A stretch of 64,000 bases of DNA, taken from Natronospira proteinivora. GTDB lineage: Bacteria > Pseudomonadota > Gammaproteobacteria > Natronospirales > Natronospiraceae. The stretch's first letter is position 1, and every line of letters starts with the position of its first letter. The position numbers and the translations under genes were made by a program. The notes below the pieces were generated by a model that saw only the letters and a program-made list of their open reading frames with translations, did no database searches and was not told the DNA's origin. Below are positions 26,979 through 35,342 of this stretch, piece by piece. The stretch is taken from assembly GCF_024170465.1 (NCBI RefSeq), contig NZ_JALJYF010000002.1:310001-374000 (forward strand). Direction: 5' to 3'.

Positions 26979-28181
26979 TTAAAGACATTCCTCCGAGACC
27001 AGCTCGCCGCCATTGAAGACCTTGCAGACACGGCTGGCGTATTCAAAGGGATCACCGTCAAACAACACGATATCGGCCCGTTTGCCGGTCTCCAGGCTGC
27101 CCCGCTCATCATCCATATCCAGGATACGGGCCGGGCCCAGGGTGATGGCGGCCAGGGCATTGTCCCGTCCCAGGCCATTGGCGGCGGCAATGGCCGCTTC
27201 GAACAGGACCGAACGGGCCTTGGGCACATAGGCCTCATAGCCCCCTTGAATGGCGAAGGGGATGCCGGCTTCCTGCAGACGGGCGGCGGTATCAAAGGCG
27301 GCGTTGCGGGATTCTCCGCCGGCCCGGGTCATGGTGGGGTGAAGCAGGACCGGCACATCGGCGGCCTTGACCCGGTCCAGCACCCGGTACACATCCGCCG
27401 CCCCTTCCAGCACCAACTCGAGATCGAACTCCTCGGCCAGTCGCAGGGCGGTGATGATATCGGTGGCGGTATTGGCGTGGATAAAGACGGGCAAATCGCC
27501 ATTCAGGGCATCCAACAAGGCCTGTTTGCCCAGATCGGTGCTGCGTTCATCCGGGTCCTGGCGGCCATAGGCCCGGGCATCTTCAAAGGCCTGGCGGATC
27601 ATGGCCACGCCCTTGGAGCGGGTACCGGGGGATTCGAAATGCCGGGCGATGCCGGCACCCAGGGTCATGCTGACCCCGGCCACATCACGGATGGAGGCAT
27701 CCTGAACGGTATTGCCGCTGGTACGCACCAGCATGGTCTGGCCGGAGACCAGGGCACCGGGGGCCGGGCCGGTGTGCAGGGTGGTCACGCCCAAGGAACG
27801 CAACCATTCCACCAGACCTTCATCCACATTGTAGGCATCCAGGGCCCGCAACCCCGCCTGGATGGGAGCAGTGGTATCCAGCTGATCCTGATCCGCGGGC
27901 ACGTTATACATGCCGGCCAGGCCCACCACGCTGCGGGCATCAATCAACCCCGGCGTGACCACCGCTGCTTCGTGGCGCTCATAGCCATCGGGAACCTCCA
28001 CTTCTGATGCCGGGCCAATGGCCTGGATGCGACCATCCGCCACCAGTACCACGCCGTCCTCAATGGGGTCACCGCTCACCGGGAAGACCGTCTCCCCATG
28101 AATGGCAATATCCGCCTGAAGCTTGCCGGCCAACAGCAGCAGGCAAGCTGCCCAGAAAAATCGTTTATCAACACATCGCAT
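26979..28181 (-). CDS. Exported amidohydrolase-family protein lacking the HxH metal motif
   Basis: A 400-aa protein with a signal peptide (FFWAACLLLLAGKLQA) and an amidohydrolase/imidazolonepropionase-like fold: DGVVLVADGRIQAIGP at the start, AAVVTPGLIDARS where the metal motif should be, FIHANTATDIITAL, and the closing GSLETGKRADIVLFDGDPFEY. Its neighbour has DTHSH at the same point; here it is DARSV, so the first two metal ligands are absent. It is probably the non-catalytic or altered partner of that neighbour, with which it overlaps. GGAGA stands 6 nt before the chosen ATG. Confidence 0.82.
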   Translation of the reverse strand: MRCVDKRFFWAACLLLLAGKLQADIAIHGETVFPVSGDPIEDGVVLVADGRIQAIGPASEVEVPDGYERHEAAVVTPGLIDARSVVGLAGMYNVPADQDQLDTTAPIQAGLRALDAYNVDEGLVEWLRSLGVTTLHTGPAPGALVSGQTMLVRTSGNTVQDASIRDVAGVSMTLGAGIARHFESPGTRSKGVAMIRQAFEDARAYGRQDPDERSTDLGKQALLDALNGDLPVFIHANTATDIITALRLAEEFDLELVLEGAADVYRVLDRVKAADVPVLLHPTMTRAGGESRNAAFDTAARLQEAGIPFAIQGGYEAYVPKARSVLFEAAIAAANGLGRDNALAAITLGPARILDMDDERGSLETGKRADIVLFDGDPFEYASRVCKVFNGGELVSEECL

Positions 28182-28183
28182 GT

Positions 28184-29470
28184 TCATTCTCCATGACTGT
28201 GGCCGGCTTCACCGCGGAAGATTTCATAACCGCCGGTGGCCCATTCACGCTGTTCCGGATCATCCCGGTCAAAGACACGCTGGCCCTCCACCCAGGTCTC
28301 TTCCACATGGGTATAGACCGAGAGGGGATCGTCGCTGAGGATGATGAAGTCGGCATCCTTGCCGGATTCCAGGGAACCGATCCGGTCTTCCATGCCCAGA
28401 ATGCGGGCACCGGCCAGGGTCAGCCCCTCGATGGCCCCTTCCCGACTCATGCCGGCGCGTACGCCGAGACCGCCGGAACGCAAAAAGAGCCGGGAGTCGG
28501 TGATGTAATCATCGGTATGGAAGCCCGTATCCACGCCGGCCTCTTCCAGGGCCGGGGCCGTCTTCCAGAGCAGATTCACCGCTTCATGCTTACCGCCGGG
28601 GGAATCCACCATGATGATGGAGGCCTTGGCACCGGCCTCGGCAATCTGCTCCGGCACCCGCCAACCTTCGCTCACATGATGCAAGACCGGTGTGAAACCG
28701 AACTCCTCGCCCATTCTCAGGGCGGTGATGATGTCGTCATGCCGATGGGTGTGGAAGTGCACGGTTCGCTCACCCGAGAGGATCTGCAACAGCGCCTCCA
28801 TGCCCAGATCCCGATCCACTTCGCCGTCGTCGGCACGATCGCGGCGATGCTCATAGTCCCGGGCCTGGTTGAACAGGGAACGCACCAGTTCGGCGGACTT
28901 GGCTCGGGTTCCGGGGAAGGGGCCGGCATTGTCCCGGATGGGGTTGGTGCCGTTGGCCATCTTCATGCCGCCACAGACATCCCGAATGGGATCATCACAG
29001 AACAACCAGTCATCTACGGTTTTGGGATCGGCACGCAGCTTAAGATAAAGGGTTTGCCCACTCATCAGGTGACCTGAGCCGGGCATGACATTGACCGTGG
29101 TGATCCCCCCCGCCATGGCCCGGCGGAAACTGTCCGCCTTTACATTGACCGAGTCCAGGGCGCGGACTCCCGGGTGCATGGCATTGGAGCGATCCCCACC
29201 ATCCACATTCCCCAGATGGGAATGGGTATCCACCAGCCCCGGCATGATGACCTTGCCGGTGACATCGGTCACCCGGGCGTCGTCCGGAATACGAACCTCA
29301 TCCACGGCGCCCACGGCCTGGATGCGACCTTGGTCGATCAACAACACGCCGTCTTCAATCACCGGGCCGGATACCGGATAGATCTTGGCCCCGGTAAACG
29401 CTTGGGGCTCGGCATAGGCACTGCATGCCGACATCAACATGCAAGTCACCAGCAACAAGCACTTCCTCAT
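28184..29470 (-). CDS. Exported metal-dependent amidohydrolase (prolidase/imidazolonepropionase-like)
   Basis: A 428-aa periplasmic or membrane-attached hydrolase. The leader LLLVTCMLMSACSAYA contains a possible lipobox (MSAC). Metal ligands appear intact: GLVDTHSHLG (HxH), HFHTHRHDD, LHHVSEG and GFHTDDY. The C-terminal GSLESGKDADFIILSDDPLS is family-typical. Related enzymes cleave Xaa-Pro dipeptides or similar amides, which would fit oligopeptidase B at the window start. AGGAGAGAAGATC precedes the ATG at 29470. Together with its HxH-less partner it may form a heterodimer. Confidence 0.87.
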   Translation of the reverse strand: MRKCLLLVTCMLMSACSAYAEPQAFTGAKIYPVSGPVIEDGVLLIDQGRIQAVGAVDEVRIPDDARVTDVTGKVIMPGLVDTHSHLGNVDGGDRSNAMHPGVRALDSVNVKADSFRRAMAGGITTVNVMPGSGHLMSGQTLYLKLRADPKTVDDWLFCDDPIRDVCGGMKMANGTNPIRDNAGPFPGTRAKSAELVRSLFNQARDYEHRRDRADDGEVDRDLGMEALLQILSGERTVHFHTHRHDDIITALRMGEEFGFTPVLHHVSEGWRVPEQIAEAGAKASIIMVDSPGGKHEAVNLLWKTAPALEEAGVDTGFHTDDYITDSRLFLRSGGLGVRAGMSREGAIEGLTLAGARILGMEDRIGSLESGKDADFIILSDDPLSVYTHVEETWVEGQRVFDRDDPEQREWATGGYEIFRGEAGHSHGE

Positions 29471-29580
29471 GATCTTCTCTCCTGGCAAGCCACCCACCGC
29501 AAAAGCGGTGGATGAAAGACGGAAGTGCTGACCATAGCAGAAGCCGACACTGCTACGAAATCGGACTGTCTACCGGGGAC

Positions 29581-30672
29581 TCAGATCAGGGAATGGATAT
29601 CGGCCAGGACCTGTACGGCGGTTACCCGGGAACCGGCGCCTGGGCCGCGAATGATCAGCGGGGTGTCCCGATAACTATCACTACGGATCTCAAAGATGTT
29701 GTCCGTGGCCCCCACGCCCACAAAGGGATGGGCCGTCGGCAGCCATTGAATCCCCACGGAGGCCTGGCCCTGGTTGTCCACCTGCCCCACATAACGGGGA
29801 ATGCCCGCTTCGGCCTTGCTCTGTATCCCGGCCCAATGGCTGTCCAGCGGCTCACTGCCTTGGGCGAAGAAAGTGGACAAATCACAATCGATCAATGACG
29901 GCGGCACCAGGCTTTCAATCCTCACGTCTTCCAAAGACAGTTCGAAGCCCGCTGCCCGTGCGGTAATCACCAGTTTCCGGGCCACATCCAGCCCCGACAG
30001 GTCCAGGCGAGGATCGGGCTCGGTGAGTCCCTGCTCATGGGCCGCCCATAGCGACTTAGCCAAGCCGCGTCCCGACTGAAGCCCCTGCATGAGATAACTC
30101 AGGGTGCCGGAAAACAGGCCCGACACACTCACGATGGATTCACCGGCCGAGCGCAGTCGCTGCAGGCTGTCCAACAGAGGCAGCCCGGCCCCCACCGTGG
30201 TGGCATGGCGATAGCGGCCAACCCCCGCCTCTTCCGCCCCCAGCAGGGCTTGATAGCCTTGCGCCTCTCCAGCGGCAGCCCATTTATTGGCAGTAACCAC
30301 ATCCAGGCCGGCCTGGATCCAGCCCGCATGGCGATCCGCCACTTCCCGGCTGGCAGTCAGATCCACAATCACCCCCTGCGGACCTTGGTCGAGTAGACGG
30401 GAGGCCAGTTCGTCCAAACAGCTGGCTTGATCCGATTCGGCCAGTTGCTGGCGAATACCATCCAGGCTCAGCCCCAACTCATTCCACAACATGGTGCGGG
30501 AGTTGGCCAAACCCAAAAGCGATACGCTGCCCGGGCGCCGATCATCAAGCAGCTGTAGCAACTCTCCCCCCACGTTGCCGCTGCCGATCACCACCAGCGG
30601 ACAGATGGATCGGCTGTCACGAGCGCTGCGGTCCAAAACGGTCACCGACGGTTGCTGTCTCACGCTGCTCAT
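29581..30672 (-). CDS. hom: Homoserine dehydrogenase
   Basis: A 363-aa enzyme that reduces aspartate semialdehyde to homoserine. VVIGSGNVGGELLQLL is the Rossmann loop, and LDVVTANKWAAAGEA plus TTVGAGLPLLDSLQRL and GLFSGTLSYLMQ are diagnostic. It lacks an aspartokinase domain and an ACT domain, like the short form encoded in metX-metB-hom operons. The start overlaps the metB stop (ATGA) with GGAGG upstream, so it is the last gene of the riboswitch-controlled operon. Confidence 0.94.
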   Translation of the reverse strand: MSSVRQQPSVTVLDRSARDSRSICPLVVIGSGNVGGELLQLLDDRRPGSVSLLGLANSRTMLWNELGLSLDGIRQQLAESDQASCLDELASRLLDQGPQGVIVDLTASREVADRHAGWIQAGLDVVTANKWAAAGEAQGYQALLGAEEAGVGRYRHATTVGAGLPLLDSLQRLRSAGESIVSVSGLFSGTLSYLMQGLQSGRGLAKSLWAAHEQGLTEPDPRLDLSGLDVARKLVITARAAGFELSLEDVRIESLVPPSLIDCDLSTFFAQGSEPLDSHWAGIQSKAEAGIPRYVGQVDNQGQASVGIQWLPTAHPFVGVGATDNIFEIRSDSYRDTPLIIRGPGAGSRVTAVQVLADIHSLI

Positions 30673-31859
30673 GACAGGCCTCCTTCAAAGGCCGTGGGCT
30701 GGGCGAGGCCGGAGAGAGCCTGGTCCAGGTCCGCGATCAAATCGCCGGGCGATTCAATCCCCACCGACAGACGCAGCAGGCCATCACCGATACCGGCCCG
30801 CTGGCGGGCATCGGGATGCATGGCGGCATGGGTCATGGTGGCGGGATGGGCGATCAATGATTCCACACCCCCCAGGGACTCGGCCAAGGTGATACATCGC
30901 AGCCGCGAGAGGAACTCCCGGACCTGAGCTTCGCCCCCATTCAACTCAAAGCTGAGCATGGCCCCGAAACCGTTCTGTTGGCGACGGGCAATCAGGTGCC
31001 CGGGATGGCTGGCCAGGCCGGGGTAATGCACGGTCTTCACGGCTGGATGCTCGGACAGGAACTCACACACATTGACGGCGTTTTCCTGATGCAATCTGAG
31101 CCGGGCATGGAGGGTTCTCAATCCCCGCAGGGTCAGCCAGCAATCCATGGCACTGGCGGTGACCCCCAGGCAATTGGCCCACCAGGCGATGGTCTCGCCC
31201 AGTTCCGGGTCACCACTGATAATGGCACCCCCGATCACATCACTGTGACCATTGATGTACTTGGTGGTGGAATGCACCACGATGTCCGCTCCCAGATCCA
31301 GGGGCCGTTGCAGGACCGGTGAGAGGAAGGTGTTGTCCACCACCACCCGGGCACCCGCCGCCCGGGCCTGTTCCGCCACCCGTTGAATGTCGGTGATCCT
31401 CAACAGGGGGTTGCTGGGTGTTTCCAACCAGACCAGCTTGGGGCCTTGAGACAAGGCCTGACGAGTGGCATCGGGATCATTGAAATCAACAAAATCCAGT
31501 TTGAAGGCCCCTTTTTCAGCCCAGGCATCCAGCAGGCGAAAGGTTCCCCCATAGCAATCATGGGTCGCCAGTATGCGATCTTCGGGGCCCAGCAACTGCA
31601 AGACCGTGGTGATGGCAGCCATGCCGGTCGCCGTCACCGTGGCCGCCACACCCCCTTCCAGATCACGCAAGGCATCCGCCAGTCGGTCACGGGTGGGGTT
31701 GCCCGAACGACTGTAATCATGGGCCCGGGCTTCACCGAAGCCGGCAAAGCTGAAGGTGCTGCTCATATGGATGGGCGGGATGACACCCCCGTATTGGCTA
31801 TCACTATCCACACCCGTTCGAACGGAGATGGTTTGGGGCTGGGATTCAGGCCGTGGCAT
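30669..31859 (-). CDS. metB: Cystathionine gamma-synthase / Cys-Met metabolism PLP enzyme
   Basis: A 396-aa PLP enzyme: YSRSGNPTRDRLADAL, WLETPSNPLLRITDI, VVDNTFLSPVLQRPLDLGADIVVHSTTKYINGHSD (PLP lysine in STTKYI) and SLGGVESLIAHPATMTH are family hallmarks. Between metX and hom, the expected job is making cystathionine from O-acyl-homoserine and cysteine. O-acylhomoserine sulfhydrylase is an alternative not excluded by sequence. The ATG at 31859 has GAGGAG upstream and overlaps the end of metX by 14 nt. Confidence 0.92.
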   Translation of the reverse strand: MPRPESQPQTISVRTGVDSDSQYGGVIPPIHMSSTFSFAGFGEARAHDYSRSGNPTRDRLADALRDLEGGVAATVTATGMAAITTVLQLLGPEDRILATHDCYGGTFRLLDAWAEKGAFKLDFVDFNDPDATRQALSQGPKLVWLETPSNPLLRITDIQRVAEQARAAGARVVVDNTFLSPVLQRPLDLGADIVVHSTTKYINGHSDVIGGAIISGDPELGETIAWWANCLGVTASAMDCWLTLRGLRTLHARLRLHQENAVNVCEFLSEHPAVKTVHYPGLASHPGHLIARRQQNGFGAMLSFELNGGEAQVREFLSRLRCITLAESLGGVESLIAHPATMTHAAMHPDARQRAGIGDGLLRLSVGIESPGDLIADLDQALSGLAQPTAFEGGLS

Positions 31860-32820
31860 GTTGCTTCTCCTCAAGACATTGATTCAGAACATGAGCAATG
31901 GCCTGATGCGCTTTGAGAAAGGCATCGTGACCATAGGGCGATTGCAGGCAATGGAAATCCGTGGGCCCGGCCAATGACCCGGCCAGGGCTTGCATCTGAG
32001 ACAGGGGAACCAGCTGATCCGAATCCACGGCCACCACCGTGGCCGGGCAATCAATCCCTTGTGGGTTTACCTGGTGCAGGTCCAGGGACTCGGACAGATC
32101 AAGAAAACGTTCCACCGAAAAACGGGCCGCGAAGTCGTTGCCCACATGGGAAAGATAGGACTGAATACTATCGAGGCGTTCAGCGGCATCTGCCTGGGGA
32201 AACCGTTCAGAGAACAACTCGCGGGTGCGATAACTGTTCATGGCCAAGCCCCGGGCAATATTCAAACCCGCGGTCGGAAAGCCAGCCATCGCCCCCAGGC
32301 GTACCACTTCTCTTTGCAGATAGCGTGCGGCGGTGGCAACCGGATGACTGTAATGGGCCCCGCTGATGGTCAGCAGTCGGCGGATGGCAAGCTGCCCTCG
32401 CTCGGCCAGTGCCAGGGCCACCATGGCCCCGTAGGAAGCACCACAGAGCAGATGCAGTCGGGCAATGTCATGGCGCTTTAGAAGCACCTCCAGGGCCTGG
32501 GCATGGTCCTGCGTCAGGAGGGTTCTTTCCGGCCGGCCTTGCGGACAGGCCCAGTCCACGCTCAGCAGTCGATAACGGCGCGAGTCCAGTGGCCCCTTGG
32601 GCCCGAGTTGCTCCGGCCACCACTGTTCAATGGCCCGATTGCTGTTAAGCCCGCCCAGCACCAATACAAGGGGAAGTCCTGACCGGCCGCTCAAGCGATA
32701 AGCCATGGAGGCAGTTACCGCTTCACCCCCGGCATCCAATCTCACTTGTAATGTGCCTTCAATGGATGAGGAACCACTATGGTCCGCATCCCGGGTCCGC
32801 AGGCTGATCACATCGTGCAC
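31846..32820 (-). CDS. metX: Homoserine O-acyltransferase (MetX family)
   Basis: A 324-aa alpha/beta-hydrolase-fold acyltransferase. LVLVLGGLNSN provides the oxyanion part, LLCGASYGAMVALALAE the nucleophilic Ser, and SPYGHDAFLK the catalytic His. It makes O-acetyl- or O-succinyl-homoserine, the first committed step to methionine. Xanthomonas-type homologues in the same operon order use succinyl-CoA. The start is GTG, 4 nt after GGGGAGGAGAG, and that ribosome site is the 3' arm of a hairpin behind a SAM riboswitch. Confidence 0.9.
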   Translation of the reverse strand: MHDVISLRTRDADHSGSSSIEGTLQVRLDAGGEAVTASMAYRLSGRSGLPLVLVLGGLNSNRAIEQWWPEQLGPKGPLDSRRYRLLSVDWACPQGRPERTLLTQDHAQALEVLLKRHDIARLHLLCGASYGAMVALALAERGQLAIRRLLTISGAHYSHPVATAARYLQREVVRLGAMAGFPTAGLNIARGLAMNSYRTRELFSERFPQADAAERLDSIQSYLSHVGNDFAARFSVERFLDLSESLDLHQVNPQGIDCPATVVAVDSDQLVPLSQMQALAGSLAGPTDFHCLQSPYGHDAFLKAHQAIAHVLNQCLEEKQHATA

Positions 32821-32824
32821 GGGT

Positions 32825-32867
32825 CTCTCCTCCCCGGTTCCCTGTCAATGAACTGCGGGGAGGAGAG
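32825..32867 (-). promoter_or_regulatory. Shine-Dalgarno-sequestering hairpin (riboswitch expression platform)
   Basis: In the minus-strand transcript CUCUCCUCCCCG (32867-32856) pairs perfectly over 12 bp with CGGGGAGGAGAG (32836-32825), which contains the metX ribosome site just before the GTG. No U-run follows, so translational rather than transcriptional control is expected: with SAM bound the hairpin should form and shut off metX. Confidence 0.75.
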
Positions 32868-32921
32868 GATCAAGCGAAGTAGGTGATGAAGGCGTGCAGG
32901 CCTGAAGCGTCACAGACTCCG

Positions 32922-33031
32922 CTCATCTCTCGGCAAGCCTTTCGGCTCCCCGCAGGAGTTGGCACCTTTGTGGATGGCTCCACTGGTTGCCCCGGTATCG
33001 TCGGGCCTGTCCCTCAACCGGTCTTGATGAG
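32922..33031 (-). ncRNA. SAM-I (S-box) riboswitch aptamer upstream of metX
   Basis: On the minus strand the S-box consensus is readable in order. The 5' P1 strand is CTCATCAAGA at 33031-33022. Then come GGTTGAGGGACAGGCCC, GACGATACCGGGGCAACC, GGTGCCAACTCCTGC and the closing GAGAGATGAG that re-pairs with P1 (ending near 32922). Kink-turn and J-region nucleotides are conserved. It binds S-adenosylmethionine and controls metX-metB-hom. The aptamer-to-start distance is about 100 nt, enough for the Shine-Dalgarno hairpin described separately. Confidence 0.92.
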
Positions 33032-33407
33032 CTGTTGACGCAGAGATTAGGTGCCCTGTTGTGCAGGGTCAAAGAATCGTTGGTTATGTTTGACGATCAC
33101 CCTGTTCGAATGGGGTAAACCTTTCGTCGGGTCAATGAAAAGCAAAACCGTCTAACTCATTGACGGGAATATTTATTCCAAAATTTCATATCCATATGCC
33201 GGCGCACTGCCCTTGACTTGCAGCTCATTTGCGTTAAAAGTTGTCCCCGATAGCGCCGATTTGACACCAGCTTGCGGGCGCTCAACAAATGCAGCTAAAG
33301 CGGTAGGCTGTGACTTGCCTCCGCTATCGGGCCCTCCCCGGCAAGCCGAAACGGCCCTCCTCGCCCGCAAGCACCCATCAGAACCGGTCATGAACCGGAG
33401 GTTAACG

Positions 33408-33545
33408 ATGCGTGCACGAAGCAGCGAGCGATTGACAAGAACATGGCTACTCCCCCTGGTCAGGAAGACCAGAGGCTGTTGCATCTCCCCCCTCACTTGT
33501 TGGCCCTGTCCCGAGGCACGAATGTGCCGTGCGGAACGCCAATAA
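33408..33545 (+). CDS. Putative Cys-rich leader peptide upstream of cysB
   Basis: A 45-codon ORF whose ATG follows GGAGG at an ideal 6-nt spacing. It ends 91 nt before the cysB start. Five Cys codons are concentrated in the C-terminal half (GCC, TCW, PCP, MCR contexts). Around these codons are two short hairpins, CTGGTC/GACCAG and GGCAC/GTGCC, and GGCTG/CAGCC follows. The frame is also open upstream to 33213, so an expressed longer form or chance are alternatives. I infer a possible cysteine-sensing upstream ORF. There is no direct proof of translation. The rest of 33032-33636 shows no recognisable gene. Confidence 0.35.
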   Translation: MRARSSERLTRTWLLPLVRKTRGCCISPLTCWPCPEARMCRAERQ

Positions 33546-33636
33546 TATTCGGGCTGTTTTTCAGCCAAGCATATCCAGATCGCAAAGACTCGACTCCCGG
33601 GCAATGACGCCACCGGGTCGAGGGGGGATAAGAAAG

Positions 33637-34650
33637 ATGAAGTTACAACAGATACGCTACCTGCTGGCCATTGTGGACAATGGCTTTAACATCACCACGG
33701 CTGCGGAGAATCTTTACACCTCCCAACCGGGCATCAGCAAGCAAATACGATTGCTTGAAGATGAGCTGGGGCTTCAGCTGTTCATCCGGCGCGGCAAGCG
33801 GATTGATGCCCTTACCGCCGCAGGAGAAAGAGCCGTGGAGCGTGGCCGTCACATCATGCAGGAGGTGGCCAACATCAAGAACCTGGCCGCCGAACTCAAG
33901 GGCGATGCCCAGGGCACCCTGCGGCTGGGCACGACCCATACCCAGGCCCGCTATGTACTGCCACCGGTGATCCAGGGCTTTCGCCAGGCTCACCCAGGCG
34001 TAGGCTTTGATATCCACCAGGGCACATCGGATCAGCTGGCGGGCATGGTGTCGGCCGGGGATGTGGATTTCGTCATGGCCACCAGCAGCCAGCACCTCTT
34101 TCCGGGGCTGACCATGTTGCCGGTCTATCAATGGGACCGGGTTCTGCTGGTGCCCAGGGATCATCCCCTGGCGGCAAGCAGAACCGCTCCCACCCTGGAG
34201 ACCTTGTCGCAACACCCGCTGGTGACCTATGTCTTCAGTGACCGGCCGGAGTCTTCCCTGTCCCGCACCTTTAAGGCCAAGGGATTGGAAGCCAATATCG
34301 GCTTCACGGCCCGGGATGCGGATGTGATCAAGACCTATGTCCGGATGGGGCTGGGTGTGGGTCTGCTGGCCGCCATGGCGGTAGAGGAAGAGGTGGACAA
34401 GGATCTGGTGACCCTGGATGTGCAGCATCTCTTTCCCCGCCTGACCACCTGGATCGGCTTTCGTCGGGACAGTCTGCTTCGGGGCTATCAGCTGGATTTC
34501 CTCAGCCGGCTGGCCCCCCATCTGACGCCGGAGCGGGTGGAGGCGGCCCGCCAGGCACCCGATCAGAAGGCGGTGGAGACCTTGTTCGAGGACGTGACCT
34601 TGCCGGTACATGCTCATCAACCCAAGCCCCGGGTGGCTGCGGGTTGCTAG
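33637..34650 (+). CDS. cysB: CysB-type LysR regulator of sulfur assimilation
   Basis: A 337-aa LysR protein. The N-terminal HTH (MKLQQIRYLLAIVDNGFNITTAAENLYTSQPGISKQI, key residues 1-37) is the CysB/Cbl form. The effector domain keeps the CysB pattern GTTHTQARYVLPPVI and DADVIKTYVRMGLGVGLLA. CysB activates cys genes with N-acetylserine and sulfide/thiosulfate as signals. I use the ATG at 33637. The frame is open further upstream but CysB starts here and GGGGGGATAAGAA stands before it. It faces the cysHIJ operon convergently, with repeat copy 3 between them. Confidence 0.92.
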   Translation: MKLQQIRYLLAIVDNGFNITTAAENLYTSQPGISKQIRLLEDELGLQLFIRRGKRIDALTAAGERAVERGRHIMQEVANIKNLAAELKGDAQGTLRLGTTHTQARYVLPPVIQGFRQAHPGVGFDIHQGTSDQLAGMVSAGDVDFVMATSSQHLFPGLTMLPVYQWDRVLLVPRDHPLAASRTAPTLETLSQHPLVTYVFSDRPESSLSRTFKAKGLEANIGFTARDADVIKTYVRMGLGVGLLAAMAVEEEVDKDLVTLDVQHLFPRLTTWIGFRRDSLLRGYQLDFLSRLAPHLTPERVEAARQAPDQKAVETLFEDVTLPVHAHQPKPRVAAGC

Positions 34651-34680
34651 CCAAAGTCCATAAAACATTGAGCTAACCAT

Positions 34681-35340
34681 CTACATTGGCAGTCCAAACG
34701 AAGCCAAAGCCAGCTAACACCCATCACTGATTTCCAACTGGAGGATCGAGTGCAGGGTGGGCCTTTCCAGGGCTAGGCCACTCGCCCAGGTCCCTACGCG
34801 CTCGCAGCCCCACCCCGGCTTTCTCTCGCAAGGCGCGAGGAGCGCCGTGTAGCCACCGTGCTACATAAGCGAGTCGCAACGCAGTCGAGAGGAAGCCGGG
34901 GTGGGGCCCTTCGGGTTGCCCCTGAGCCGTCCTGCTTCGGCGTTGCAGCGCTTGCCCGTGGTTAACACCACTGTGCGGCGCACTGCGCCTTGAATCAGAA
35001 CGGCTCAGGGGCAACTGCGAGTGCGTAGGGACCTGGGCGAGTGGCCCTGACACGGATGTCGCGCCCAGAGCGTCTCAGGGATGGATTCACAGCGGGAAAG
35101 GCCCACCCTGCAATCGAGCCGTGAAGTTCAAACAGAAAACAACACCCTCCGCTGGCAGTGGCTAAAAAGGCCGTAAACTTCCTAACGGAACGTTGCTTTA
35201 ATTTTCCCAACAGGAACACTGAAGAATCTTTAGGGTTGCCGAGCACGAACGCGTAGTCAGATCCGATTGTTTTGGGGTGAGTTGAGTTTAGCCAGCCGAT
35301 AGGAATGGGTTTCTTTCAGGTCTTCACGGCTCGAGCACAT
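34681..35340 (-). repeat. Double-hairpin dispersed element, copy 3 (inverted, one end truncated, tip expanded)
   Basis: This copy lies in the opposite orientation to the other three. Read on the minus strand it starts at 35340 with CATGTG and GCTCGAGCCGTGAAG, meaning all but the last few bases of hairpin 1 are missing, directly after the cysH stop. The core runs to about 35118. Then comes hairpin 2 with perfect 18-nt arms (35095-35112 and 34751-34768), and the terminal repeat (34701-34719, with its extension to 34681). Core and terminal repeat match the other copies. The hairpin tip contains a separate 271-bp branched structure, listed separately. Confidence 0.82.
34776..35046. repeat. Nested multi-branched (cloverleaf-like) palindromic structure inside copy 3
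   Basis: Outer stem: 34776-34807 with 35015-35046, 32 nt with one G.T pair. Second stem: 34807-34828 with 34886-34907, 22 nt with one mismatch. Third stem: 34915-34930 with 35000-35015, 16 nt perfect. The loops hold further short hairpins (GGCGC/GCGCC, GTAGC/GCTAC, GTGGT/ACCAC). Together they form a three-way junction with branched arms. None of this is in the other copies, so it looks like a second element inserted into, or a large variant of, the hairpin tip. No coding potential is convincing. Confidence 0.8.
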
Positions 35341-35342
35341 GA

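Noticed and set aside
33100-33120. tRNA T-arm-like GTTCGAAT
   Set aside because: No cloverleaf, anticodon arm or acceptor pairing around it. No tRNA was found anywhere in the window.
33032-33330. Integron attC-like site (GTTAAAA and CCCGATAGCG/CGCTATCGGG repeats)
   Set aside because: Only one imperfect site, wrong R'/R'' sequences, no integrase and no cassette array.
33213-33407. N-terminal extension of the Cys-rich small ORF
   Set aside because: The frame is open here, but the only strong ribosome site is directly before 33408, and the upstream part has no recognisable protein character.
33173-33613. A 146-codon minus-strand frame between metX and cysB
   Set aside because: No family resemblance, no ribosome site, and the composition looks non-coding.
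34681-35340. Apparent inversion of the core in element copy 3, suggesting a phase-variable switch
   Set aside because: Reading the whole copy on the minus strand puts core, hairpin 2 and terminal repeat in the normal order. It is simply an inverted copy that lost hairpin 1.
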